Source of the DNA: Streptomyces sp. Isolate_45
GTDB taxonomy: Bacteria; Actinomycetota; Actinomycetes; Streptomycetales; Streptomycetaceae
DNA length: 64,000 nucleotides
Assembly (NCBI RefSeq): GCF_024721315.2
Contig: NZ_JANFAK020000032.1
Coordinates: 1 to 64,000 of the forward strand
Direction of reading: 5' to 3'
Part shown: positions 1 through 7,572 of the stretch, piece by piece
How positions within the stretch are numbered: position 1 is the first letter of the stretch
Layout of the letters: each line of letters starts with the position of its first letter
Position numbers and translations under genes: made by a program
The notes under the pieces: generated by a model
Told to the model about the DNA's origin: nothing
Database searches by the model: none
The model's input: only the letters and a program-made list of their open reading frames with translations

Positions 1-2
1 AT

Positions 3-36
3 GTGAGTGGAGTTCAGAGGTGTCCTCTTCCTAACT
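3..36 (+). other. Residual Illumina TruSeq adapter at the contig end
   Basis: These 34 bases match the standard TruSeq read-2 adapter (begins GTGACTGGAGTTCAGACGTG, ends CGATCT) at 29 of 34 positions without gaps. The adapter is in the orientation that leads into the insert, and it begins two bases from the start of the window. Genomic sequence therefore begins at about base 37. This is a sequencing artefact. The comparison sequence is recalled from memory. Confidence 0.85.
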
Positions 37-915
37 CCGCCGGCCGGGGCCGACGCCAAGGCGCCGAGCGCCCCGAGCGCCGCGGGCACCCCGCAGGCCC
101 CCACCGTGATCCGCCCGCACGTCATCCGCACCGGGACGCTCGGCATCGAGACGGCCGAGCCGCAGAAGGCCCTGGCGGCGGCCCGTACGGCGGCGGAGGG
201 CGCGGGCGGCTACGTCGGCAACGAGTCCACCCAGCGCGGCAAGGACGGGCGGATGGCCTCGACGCTGACCCTGCGGGTGCCCGGCGAACGCTTCGACGCG
301 GTGATCGGCGCCCTGGAGGGCGGCGGCAAGCTCCTGAACCGCAAGGTCGAGGCGCAGGACGTGACCGAGAAGGTCGCCGACGTCGACAGTCGGGTCAAGT
401 CCCAGCAGGCCAGCGTGGCCCGGGTGCGGGAGATGATGGACAAGGCCACGGCGCTGGGCGACGTGGTCATGCTGGAGGGCGAACTGAGCCGGCGTCAGTC
501 CGATCTGGAGTCGCTGCTGGCGCAGCAGACCGCGCTGAAGGACCAGACGTCCCTGGCCACCATCACGCTGGCCGTCTCGGAGCCCCCGCCGCCGGCGGCG
601 GAGAAGAAGGACGGGGAGACCGGCTTCGGGGACGCGCTGGCCGCCGGGTGGTCGGTGTTCACGACGGTGGTGCGCTACCTCCTCCTCGCCCTCGCGGCGG
701 TCCTGCCGTTCGCGGTGGCCGCGGCCCTGATCGCCCTCGGGTTCCGGGCCCACCGCAGGCTCCGGCCGGCGAAGCCGAAGCCGGTCGCGGGCCCGACGTG
801 GGTCCCCCGCCAGGAAGGCGCCGCCCCGGCACCCGTCGCGCAGGCACCGGGTACGGCCTCCCGCCCGGACCCGGACCCGGACTCCGACGGATCCGGAACC
901 GACCGGGAGGGCTGA
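37..915 (+). CDS. DUF4349 domain protein, 5' end missing
   Basis: The surviving 292 residues match the DUF4349 family, normally a lipoprotein of about 300 residues with an extracytoplasmic domain and one C-terminal membrane anchor. Visible here are the alpha/beta domain, a coiled-coil stretch (about residues 110-170, rich in Q, R and E), one hydrophobic segment (YLLLALAAVLPFAVAAAL) and a basic, Pro/Asp-rich cytoplasmic tail. The signal peptide and lipobox are absent because the contig starts inside the gene. An apparent GTG start at 7 lies in adapter sequence and is not real. Function is unknown; the family is membrane-anchored. Confidence 0.8.
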   Translation, partial: PPAGADAKAPSAPSAAGTPQAPTVIRPHVIRTGTLGIETAEPQKALAAARTAAEGAGGYVGNESTQRGKDGRMASTLTLRVPGERFDAVIGALEGGGKLLNRKVEAQDVTEKVADVDSRVKSQQASVARVREMMDKATALGDVVMLEGELSRRQSDLESLLAQQTALKDQTSLATITLAVSEPPPPAAEKKDGETGFGDALAAGWSVFTTVVRYLLLALAAVLPFAVAAALIALGFRAHRRLRPAKPKPVAGPTWVPRQEGAAPAPVAQAPGTASRPDPDPDSDGSGTDREG

Positions 916-972
916 GCGCGCGGGGCGCCCGTACCGTGGCCCCGTAGACGACGGCACGGAACGGGGCGGACG

Positions 973-2352
973 ATGGCGACGGAACGACTGGTGGTGGTCG
1001 GCGGTGACGCGGCGGGGATGTCCGCGGCGTCACAGGCCCGGCGGATGAAGGGGCCGGCGGAGCTGGAGATCACCGCCTTCGAGCGCGGGCACTTCACCTC
1101 GTACTCCGCGTGCGGCATCCCGTACTGGATCGGCGGTCTGGTGGCCGAGCGGGACGACCTGATCGCCCGGACCCCGCAGGAGCACCGGGAGCGGGACATC
1201 GACCTGCGCACGCGCACGGAGGTCGTCGAGCTGGACCTGGCCGGGCACCGGGTCCGGGCCCGCGACCTGGACTCGGGCGCCGAGTCGTGGACCGGGTACG
1301 ACAAGTTGGTCCTGGCGACGGGCGCCCGCCCGCTGCGCCCCCGGCTGCCCGGCATCGGCGCGCACGGGGTGCACGGGGTCCAGTCCCTGGACGACGGTCA
1401 GCGCCTGATGACGTCCTTGGAACGCGCCGGGGGCCGCAGGGCGGTCGTCGTCGGCGCGGGGTACATCGGCGTGGAGATGGCCGAGGCCCTGGTCGGGCGG
1501 GGCTTCGAGGTCACCGTCCTGCACCGGGGCGAGCAGCCGATGGCCACGCTCGACCCCGACATGGGCGGCCTGGTGCACAGCGCGATGAACCGGATGGGCA
1601 TCCGTACGGTGGCCCGCGCCGAGGTGACGGCCGTCCTCACCGACGGGGAGGGCCGGGCCCGCGCCGTGACGACGGCCACCGGCGAGGAGTACCCGGCCGA
1701 CGTGGTGGTCCTCGGCATGGGCGTGGAACCGCGCACGGCCCTGGCCCGCGCGGCGGGCCTGCCGCTGGGCCCCTCGGGCGGCATCCTGACGGACCTGTCG
1801 ATGCGGGTGCGCGGCCACGAGGACGTCTGGGCGGGCGGTGACTGCGTGGAGGTCCTGGACCTGGTGGCGGGCCGCACCCGGCACATCCCGCTGGGCACGC
1901 ACGCCAACAAGCACGGCCAGGTCATCGGCGCCGGCGTGGGGGGCGGCTACGCCACCTTCCCCGGGGTGGTGGGGACGGCGGTGAGCAAGGTGTGCGACCT
2001 GGAGATCGCCCGCACGGGACTGCGCGAGCGGGACGCGCTGGAGGCGGGCCTGCGCTTCGTGACGGCCACCATCACCTCGACCAACACGGCGGGCTACTAC
2101 CCGGGCGCGGTGGGGATGACGGTCAAGATGCTGGCCGAGCGCCGTACGGGCCGCCTGTTGGGCGTGCAGATCGTCGGGGGCGCGGGCGCCGCGAAGCGGG
2201 TCGACGTCGCGGCCGTCGCCCTCACCGCGGGCATGACGGTGGAGCAGGTCGTCGCCCTGGACCTGGGCTACGCCCCGCCCTTCTCCCCGGTGTGGGACCC
2301 GGTCCTGGTGGCGGCCCGCAAGGCCGTCTCGGCGGTCCGGGCGGCCGTGTAG
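973..2352 (+). CDS. FAD-dependent pyridine nucleotide-disulfide oxidoreductase, CoA-disulfide reductase/NADH oxidase type
   Basis: A 459-residue cytoplasmic flavoprotein. The N-terminal FAD site (VVVGGDAAGMSAA) is followed by the single-cysteine active site SACGIPYWIGG, typical of the CoA-disulfide reductase, NADH oxidase and persulfide reductase branch. A second dinucleotide fold (VVVGAGYIGVEMAEAL) binds NAD(P)H. A second FAD contact (DVWAGGDCVE) and the C-terminal dimerisation domain with its Tyr-Tyr pair (AGYYPGAVG) complete the usual length. ATG start at 973. It reads towards hemE and a 15-bp stem terminator separates the two. The exact substrate (CoA disulfide, persulfide or oxygen) cannot be read from sequence. 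Confidence 0.85.
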   Translation: MATERLVVVGGDAAGMSAASQARRMKGPAELEITAFERGHFTSYSACGIPYWIGGLVAERDDLIARTPQEHRERDIDLRTRTEVVELDLAGHRVRARDLDSGAESWTGYDKLVLATGARPLRPRLPGIGAHGVHGVQSLDDGQRLMTSLERAGGRRAVVVGAGYIGVEMAEALVGRGFEVTVLHRGEQPMATLDPDMGGLVHSAMNRMGIRTVARAEVTAVLTDGEGRARAVTTATGEEYPADVVVLGMGVEPRTALARAAGLPLGPSGGILTDLSMRVRGHEDVWAGGDCVEVLDLVAGRTRHIPLGTHANKHGQVIGAGVGGGYATFPGVVGTAVSKVCDLEIARTGLRERDALEAGLRFVTATITSTNTAGYYPGAVGMTVKMLAERRTGRLLGVQIVGGAGAAKRVDVAAVALTAGMTVEQVVALDLGYAPPFSPVWDPVLVAARKAVSAVRAAV

Positions 2353-2380
2353 GTCGGCGGCCGCCGGGTTCCGCAAACGC

Positions 2381-2415
2381 CGGAGCGCCGCAGGACGGGG
2401 TCCTGCGGCGCTCCG
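2381..2415. terminator. Bidirectional terminator hairpin
   Basis: A perfect 15-bp stem (CGGAGCGCCGCAGGA and its complement) with a 5-base loop lies between the convergent flavoprotein gene and hemE. It has no T-run, as is common in Streptomyces. Confidence 0.8.
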
Positions 2416-2443
2416 GTGCCGCTCCGGTCGGGGCGGCGGGGGG

Positions 2444-3508
2444 TCAGCGGGCCGTGCGGGTGTGGACGTGTTCCACGAGGCGGGTCAGCGCGTCCGGGTC
2501 CGTGGTCGGCAGGACGCCGTGGCCGAGGTTGAAGATGTGGCCCTCCAGGCCCGCGGCGGCGGCGAGGACCTCGTCGGTCTTGGCCTCGACGGCCTCCGTG
2601 GTGGAGAACAGGACGGCGGGGTCCAGGTTGCCCTGGAGCGCCTTGCCGGGGCCGACGCGGCGGACGGCCTCGTCCAGCGGGACCCGGTAGTCGACGCCCA
2701 TGACGTCCGCGCCGGCCTCGCCCATCAGGTCGAGCAGCTCGCCGGTGCCCACGCCGAAGTGGATGCGCGGGACCCCGTACGAGGCCACGGACTCCAGGAC
2801 CTTCGCCGACGCCGGCATCACCGAGCGGCGGTAGTCCGCCGGGGCGAGCGCGCCGACCCAGGAGTCGAAGAGCTGGACCGCCGAGGCGCCGGCCTCGATC
2901 TGCACCTTGAGGAAGGCGGAGGTGATCTCCGCGAGCCGGTCCAGCAGCTCTGCCCAGAGCTGCGGGTCCCCGTACATCAGGGCCTTGGTGTGCTCGTGGT
3001 TCTTGGACGGTCCGCCCTCGACGAGGTAGCTCGCGAGGGTGAACGGCGCGCCGGCGAAACCGATCAACGGCGTGGAGCCCAGTTCACCCGTGAGCATGCC
3101 GATCGCCTCGGTGACGTACGAGACGTCCTCCGGAGTGAGGTCGCGCAGCTGTGCGAGGTCCTCGCGGCGGCGGATCGGCTGGGCGACGACCGGGCCGACG
3201 CCCGGCTTGATGTCCAGGTCGACGCCGATGGCCTTCAGCGGGACGACGATGTCGGAGAAGAAGATCGCCGCGTCGACGTTGTGGCGCCGCACGGGCTGCA
3301 TCGTGATCTCGGTGACCAGGTCGGGACGCATGCAGGACTCCAGCATCTGCGTTCCCTCGCGCACCTTGCGGTACTCCGGAAGCGAGCGCCCCGCCTGCCG
3401 CATGAACCACACGGGGGTGTGCGGAACCGGCTCGCGCCGGCACGCCTTCAGGAAGGCGGAATCGTACGTCTGACTCGGCTGGCCCGTCGGGCGTTCGTTG
3501 GCACTCAC
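2444..3508 (-). CDS. hemE: Uroporphyrinogen decarboxylase
   Basis: This 354-residue enzyme decarboxylates the four acetate side chains of uroporphyrinogen III to give coproporphyrinogen III in cytoplasmic heme synthesis. The family signature [16 protein letters not shown] sits near the N-terminus, with the substrate-binding Arg and the following [22 protein letters not shown] and [11 protein letters not shown] are also typical. The frame stays open upstream to 3601, but the GTG at 3508 gives the usual family start (MSANERPTG) and does not intrude on the divergent DUF3000 gene. Only 91 bp separate the two start codons, so they share a promoter region. Confidence 0.95.
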   Translation of the reverse strand: MSANERPTGQPSQTYDSAFLKACRREPVPHTPVWFMRQAGRSLPEYRKVREGTQMLESCMRPDLVTEITMQPVRRHNVDAAIFFSDIVVPLKAIGVDLDIKPGVGPVVAQPIRRREDLAQLRDLTPEDVSYVTEAIGMLTGELGSTPLIGFAGAPFTLASYLVEGGPSKNHEHTKALMYGDPQLWAELLDRLAEITSAFLKVQIEAGASAVQLFDSWVGALAPADYRRSVMPASAKVLESVASYGVPRIHFGVGTGELLDLMGEAGADVMGVDYRVPLDEAVRRVGPGKALQGNLDPAVLFSTTEAVEAKTDEVLAAAAGLEGHIFNLGHGVLPTTDPDALTRLVEHVHTRTAR

Positions 3509-3599
3509 GACCCAAATCTTCGCACGTATGAAGAAGTGCCCGACCCGGTGCGGGTGTCCCTGCGCCGCAGGGGCGCTCGTTCCGCCTAGTCTTCCCGGC

Positions 3600-4256
3600 A
3601 TGGCTGCGGCTCAGGGACGATTTTCAGATGGCGCTGACGGTGTGGACAGCGCGAAGGAGAGCTCGGTCCCGCTCCCGTTCCGGCGGGCGGTCGACGGCTT
3701 GAGGAAGGCGCGGCTGCGCCCCGGGATCGAGATCGACCCGACGAAGCCGCCGCAAAGACTGGCGCCGTACGCCTACGCCCTGGAGGCGGCGGTCGTCGAC
3801 GGCGAGGACGACCTGGCCGACGGCCGGCTGATCCTGCTCCACGACCCGTCCGGGCACGACGCCTGGCACGGGACCTTCCGGCTGGTGACGCTCGTACGGG
3901 CGGAACTGGAGCCGGAGATGGCCGCGGACCCGCTCCTCCCGGAGGTGTGCTGGTCCTGGCTGACCGGGGCACTGGACGCGCGCGGACTGATGTACGGGGA
4001 GCCGAGCGGCACCGTGACCATGGCGAGCTCCCACTACTTCGGGGGGCTCTCGGAGCGGCGGCCCGCGACCCAGATCGAGATCAGGGCCTCCTGGACGCCG
4101 CGGGAGGGGGTGGGAGGGGTGCCGGAGACCTCGGCGCACCTCGCCGCCTGGTGCGAGCTGCTGTGCCAGATCGCGGGGCTGCCCCCGGTGGGGCCCACGG
4201 ACACCGTCACGGGCGTGGTGTCCCTGCCACAGCGCCGCGGTCCGCACCACCCGTAG
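3600..4256 (+). CDS. DUF3000 domain protein
   Basis: A 218-residue actinobacterial protein of unknown function, recognisable as DUF3000 ([30 protein letters not shown] opening; [10 protein letters not shown]; a Gly- and Ser-rich middle with [11 protein letters not shown]). It has no signal peptide or membrane segment, so it is probably cytoplasmic. The reading frame is open further upstream, but ATG 3600 fits family length and avoids overlap with hemE. It is divergent from hemE and upstream of whiI; this neighbourhood is conserved in Streptomyces. Confidence 0.85.
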   Translation: MAAAQGRFSDGADGVDSAKESSVPLPFRRAVDGLRKARLRPGIEIDPTKPPQRLAPYAYALEAAVVDGEDDLADGRLILLHDPSGHDAWHGTFRLVTLVRAELEPEMAADPLLPEVCWSWLTGALDARGLMYGEPSGTVTMASSHYFGGLSERRPATQIEIRASWTPREGVGGVPETSAHLAAWCELLCQIAGLPPVGPTDTVTGVVSLPQRRGPHHP

Positions 4257-4425
4257 CCGAGGGGCCCCGCGGGGCCGTCCGGCCGCAGGCGCGCGCCACG
4301 AACGACCGGTCGGGACCGTCACGGAGTGTCAGAACAGCGCATCCGTTGCGGGCTTCTGATCATCCTCTGATCGATCGTGCGTCCGAATTGCCCGAATTGT
4401 TACTCACTAAATCGTGATCATTCCC
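4257..4425 (+). promoter_or_regulatory. whiI upstream region with short tandem repeats
   Basis: This gene-free stretch is markedly AT-richer than its surroundings. It holds two pairs of direct repeats: TCTGATC at 4355-4361 and 4366-4372 (11-bp period) and CCGAATTG at 4383-4390 and 4392-4399 (9-bp period), plus a TGATCA near 4415. They sit just upstream of the whiI promoter and could bind an activator or repressor. That role is inferred. Confidence 0.4.
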
Positions 4426-4453
4426 TAAAGCCGGGCGGGTGACGTGCCGAAGG
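4426..4453 (+). promoter_or_regulatory. Sigma-WhiG dependent promoter of whiI
   Basis: TAAA at 4426-4429, a 16-base spacer and GCCGAAGG at 4446-4453 match the sigma-WhiG consensus (TAAA, 16 bases, GCCGATAA). whiI is an established sigma-WhiG target in S. coelicolor, so the match is expected. The leader to the GTG start is about 75 nt. Confidence 0.85.
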
Positions 4454-4532
4454 AGTCAGTGACCATCCGCACGGTTCGCACCGGCTTCCTTCCCCGAGCC
4501 GGCCCGTCCCGCCACTCCCCCAGGAGGCCTAG

Positions 4533-5195
4533 GTGTCCGTTCTTCTCGAGCAGCCCGCAAGCCTGGTCGCCTACCGCCCGAACAAGCCGACGGCCATGGT
4601 CGTCGTGGCCGACCCGCGCGTCCGCTCCACCGTGACCCGTCATCTGTGGGCGCTCGGAGTTCGTGACGTCATCGAGGCGTCGTCCATCGCGGAGGCCCGC
4701 CCCCGCGTCGGCAGCCCGCGCGACATCTGCGTGGCCGACGTACACCTGCCCGACGGTTCCGGTCTCACCCTGCTCTCCGAGACCCGGGCCGCCGGTTGGC
4801 CGAACGGCCTGGCCCTGTCCGCCGCCGACGACATCGGCGCCGTGCGCAACGCCCTCGCGGGCGGCGTGAAGGGCTACGTCGTCACCGGTACGCGCACCAA
4901 CATCGGGCTCCCCACCAGGCCCGGCGCCGCCCCCATCGGTGCCGCCGCCGCCCGCATGCACCGCCGCCCCCCGGGTGCCCCGAGCCACCCGGGCGGCTAC
5001 CGCGAGCTCTCCGGCCGCGAGGTCGAGGTCCTGCGCCTCGTCGCGGAGGGCCAGTCCAACAAGGCCATCGGCGTCTCGATGGGCCTGTCCGCCCTGACCG
5101 TCAAGTCCCACCTCGCCCGGATCGCCCGCAAGCTGGGCACCGGCGACCGGGCCGGGATGGTCGCCGTCGCCCTGCGGACCGGGATCATCCACTAG
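4533..5195 (+). CDS. whiI: Atypical response regulator WhiI (sporulation)
   Basis: A 220-residue DNA-binding regulator required for late aerial hypha development and spore formation. In Streptomyces it is reported to act with BldM as a heterodimer. The receiver domain (about residues 20-120) has D69 at the phosphorylation position, S96 and K113. The acidic pair that normally holds Mg2+ is reduced to A26-D27, which fits WhiI's reputation as a non-canonical receiver. A LuxR-type helix-turn-helix follows (ELSGREVEVLRLVAEGQSNKAIG). GTG start with AGGAGG at 4522-4527. It is preceded by a sigma-WhiG promoter, which ties expression to sporulation. Confidence 0.93.
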   Translation: MSVLLEQPASLVAYRPNKPTAMVVVADPRVRSTVTRHLWALGVRDVIEASSIAEARPRVGSPRDICVADVHLPDGSGLTLLSETRAAGWPNGLALSAADDIGAVRNALAGGVKGYVVTGTRTNIGLPTRPGAAPIGAAAARMHRRPPGAPSHPGGYRELSGREVEVLRLVAEGQSNKAIGVSMGLSALTVKSHLARIARKLGTGDRAGMVAVALRTGIIH

Positions 5196-5227
5196 GACCC
5201 CGGAGACCGTCCGCCCTTTTCCCCCTC

Positions 5228-5261
5228 GCGCCCGTCGACGGAACGTTCCGGCGACGGGCGC
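5228..5261. terminator. Hairpin between whiI and rnd
   Basis: GCGCCCGTCG pairs with CGACGGGCGC (5228-5237 with 5252-5261); the loop contains the palindrome GGAACGTTCC. It probably ends whiI transcription, though it lies only 26 bp before the rnd start. Confidence 0.6.
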
Positions 5262-5287
5262 GTCACATCCACGGATACCCTTGACCG

Positions 5288-6568
5288 GTGACCGACGCCC
5301 AAGAGACCGCAGCAGACCTGCGCACCACCACCGGGGGCGGCCCCCCGGACGACACGGTTTCGTCCGATGGGCCGCCGATCCCCTTGCTGGAGCCCCGCGA
5401 GGGCATCCCCCCGGTCGTCGCCGACGCCGACGCGCTCGCCCGGGTGGTCGCGGCCTTCGCGGCCGGGACCGGGCCCGTGGCGGTCGACGCCGAACGCGCC
5501 TCCGGATACCGCTACGGCCAGCGCGCCTACCTGGTGCAACTGCGCCGCGAGGGGGCCGGCTCCGCGCTGATCGACCCGGTGGGCTGCCCCGACCTCTCCT
5601 CCTTGGGCGAGGCCTTGTCCGGCACCGAGTGGATCCTGCACGCGGCCACCCAGGACCTGCCGTGCCTGCGCGAAATAGGCATGACACCCACCTCCCTGTT
5701 CGACACCGAGCTCGCGGGCCGACTGGCCGGCTTCCCCCGCGTCGGGCTCGGGGCCATGGTCGAGAGCGTTCTCGGCTACGTGCTGGAGAAGGGCCACTCC
5801 GCCGTCGACTGGTCCACCCGCCCGCTCCCCGAGCCCTGGCTGCGCTACGCGGCCCTGGACGTGGAGCTGCTGGTGGACCTGCGGGACGCGCTGGAGAAGG
5901 AGCTGGACCGGCAGGGCAAGCTGGAGTGGGCCCACCAGGAGTTCGACGCCATCGCCTCCGCCCCGCCCGCGCCGCCCCGCAAGGACCCGTGGCGCCGCAC
6001 CTCCGGCATGCACAAGGTGCGCCGGCGCCGGCAGATGGCCGTCGTACGGGAGCTGTGGGAGTCCCGCGACAAGATCGCCCAGCGCCGGGACGTGTCGCCC
6101 GGCAAGGTGCTCGGTGACGCGGCGATCGTCGAGGCCGCCCTGGCCCTTCCGGCGAACGTGCACGCGCTCTCGGCCCTGCCCGGGTACGGGCAGCGGATGG
6201 GTCGGCGCCAACTGGACCAGTGGATGGCCGCCGTGGACCGGGCGAAGGCCCTGCCCGAGAACGAGCTGCCGCAGCCCGGGGCCAGCCCGGCGGGCCCGCC
6301 GCCGCCGCGTTCCTGGGCGGACAAGGACCCGGCCGCCGCGGCCCGGCTGTCGGCCGCCCGTACGGCCGTCTCCGCGCTCGCCGAGGGGCTGAACCTGCCC
6401 CAGGAGAACCTGATCACCCCGGACACCGTGCGCCGGCTGTGCTGGGAGCCGCCGCAGCGGCTGGACACCGGCACGGTGACCGAGGCCCTCACGGGCCACG
6501 GCGCCCGCCCCTGGCAGATCGAGCAGGTCACCGCGGCCCTCGTCACGGCCCTCGCGGCCACCGACTGA
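5288..6568 (+). CDS. rnd: Ribonuclease D (DEDD exonuclease with HRDC domain)
   Basis: A 426-residue 3'-5' exoribonuclease of tRNA and stable RNA processing. The DEDDy catalytic motifs are visible: VAVDAERASGYRY (motif I, D and E), HAATQDLPCL (motif II) and YAALDVELLVDL (motif III, Y and D). An HRDC domain follows (about residues 230-310, RRQMAVVRELWESRDKIAQR), then an actinobacterial C-terminal helical region. GTG start at 5288; the first 35 residues are a poorly conserved acidic lead. A terminator follows directly. The gene sits in the conserved whiI-rnd-fadA order. Confidence 0.9.
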   Translation: MTDAQETAADLRTTTGGGPPDDTVSSDGPPIPLLEPREGIPPVVADADALARVVAAFAAGTGPVAVDAERASGYRYGQRAYLVQLRREGAGSALIDPVGCPDLSSLGEALSGTEWILHAATQDLPCLREIGMTPTSLFDTELAGRLAGFPRVGLGAMVESVLGYVLEKGHSAVDWSTRPLPEPWLRYAALDVELLVDLRDALEKELDRQGKLEWAHQEFDAIASAPPAPPRKDPWRRTSGMHKVRRRRQMAVVRELWESRDKIAQRRDVSPGKVLGDAAIVEAALALPANVHALSALPGYGQRMGRRQLDQWMAAVDRAKALPENELPQPGASPAGPPPPRSWADKDPAAAARLSAARTAVSALAEGLNLPQENLITPDTVRRLCWEPPQRLDTGTVTEALTGHGARPWQIEQVTAALVTALAATD

Positions 6569-6585
6569 GCCCGCCACTCCGCGAA

Positions 6586-6615
6586 AGCCCCCGGCCGTCG
6601 GCCGGGGGCTTTTTG
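6586..6615 (+). terminator. Intrinsic terminator of rnd
   Basis: AGCCCCCGGC (6586-6595) pairs with GCCGGGGGCT (6601-6610) around a 5-base loop and is followed by TTTTTG, a classic rho-independent terminator. Confidence 0.9.
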
Positions 6616-6642
6616 TTACGCGGCCATGACACGTCGCACCTT

Positions 6643-6669
6643 TTGAACACGCTCAACAATCGCTAACTT
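6643..6669 (+). promoter_or_regulatory. Candidate promoter for the diiron protein, leaderless start
   Basis: TTGAAC (6643-6648) and TAACTT (6664-6669) with a 15-base spacer resemble -35 and -10 boxes. A -10 ending at 6669 would put the transcript start at or next to the ATG at 6677, giving a leaderless mRNA. No Shine-Dalgarno sequence precedes this ATG. TTGAACA recurs at 6671. Confidence 0.5.
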
Positions 6670-6676
6670 CTTGAAC

Positions 6677-7435
6677 ATGATCAAAACTCGGAGCACGAGC
6701 GGAACCACGTACACGGCATGGGTCGAGGAGTTCGAGGCCGAGCGGGAGCGCCGGGCGGCGCTGGGGGACCCCGACTGGGCGCGAGGGGCGCGGCTGCCCG
6801 TCGAGATCGTCCGTAGCGTCCAGAAGTTCCAGGTCGGCGAGGACGGCGACGGCGCCGCGCTCACCGGCAAGGCGGACCGCGCGGGCGACGACCCGTACGC
6901 CGCGGCGGTGCGGCTGTTCATCGCCGAGGAGCAGAACCACGCGCGGATGCTCGCCCTGCTGCTGGCGGCCGGCGGCGCGGGAACCCTGGACGGGCACTGG
7001 AGCGACGCCGCGTTCGTGCGCCTGCGCCGACTGATGGGGCTGAAGCTGGAACTGCTCGTCCTGATGGTCGCCGAGGTGGTGTCGCTGCGTTACTACCGGG
7101 CGCTGCGCGACGGCAGCCCCGACCCGCTCGCCTCGGAGGTCGCGCGCCGACTGCTGGCGGACGAGGAACGACACGTCCCCTTCCACTGCCGCCGCCTGAA
7201 CGAGGGCCTGGCCCCGCTCCCCCGGCCCGCGCGACGGGCGGTGACCGCGGGCTGGCGGGTGCTGCTCGCGGGGGCGGCCGTCGTGGTGGCCGTCGACCAC
7301 GGCCCGGCGCTGCGCGCCCTGGGGGTCGGGCGCCGCGCCTTCGTCGCGGACGTGCTGCGCTCCTCGGCCGTCATGGCCTCGGCCATGGTCGACGGGCCCG
7401 TGGCGGAGCCGGTGGCGGGACACCTCGCGGTGTGA
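6677..7435 (+). CDS. Ferritin-like diiron protein
   Basis: A 252-residue all-helical protein with two ExxH motifs, E85-Q-N-H88 and E163-E-R-H166, and a likely bridging E133 between them. This is the metal-ligand pattern of the ferritin-like/rubrerythrin/COQ7 group of carboxylate-bridged diiron proteins. The family assignment is from motif spacing; oxidase, hydroxylase or iron-storage function cannot be chosen. A TTG at 6671 is in frame, but ATG 6677 is preferred and appears leaderless. Residues 172-190 contain an amphipathic segment, then a hydrophobic stretch (VLLAGAAVVVAVDHG) that may be a buried helix. It stands alone between rnd and fadA. Confidence 0.65.
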   Translation: MIKTRSTSGTTYTAWVEEFEAERERRAALGDPDWARGARLPVEIVRSVQKFQVGEDGDGAALTGKADRAGDDPYAAAVRLFIAEEQNHARMLALLLAAGGAGTLDGHWSDAAFVRLRRLMGLKLELLVLMVAEVVSLRYYRALRDGSPDPLASEVARRLLADEERHVPFHCRRLNEGLAPLPRPARRAVTAGWRVLLAGAAVVVAVDHGPALRALGVGRRAFVADVLRSSAVMASAMVDGPVAEPVAGHLAV

Positions 7436-7497
7436 CCTTCGCCGCTCCTCGGGGAGGGGGTGTGCACATTGGTTACCCACAAGTAGCATGGGCCGGG

Positions 7498-7511
7498 TGA
7501 GCGGGCGCTCA
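7498..7511. promoter_or_regulatory. 14-bp palindrome upstream of fadA
   Basis: TGAGCGGGCGCTCA is a perfect palindrome (two-base centre) 61 bp before the fadA start and just downstream of a TAGCAT that could be a -10 box (7484-7489). Position and symmetry suggest an operator for a TetR-type regulator of beta-oxidation. No regulator gene is adjacent. Confidence 0.45.
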
Positions 7512-7572
7512 GGACCACGTCCCGGGCCGCCCCCGCGCAGCAGTGCACACCCGCACCTGGAGGAGAGCCAAC

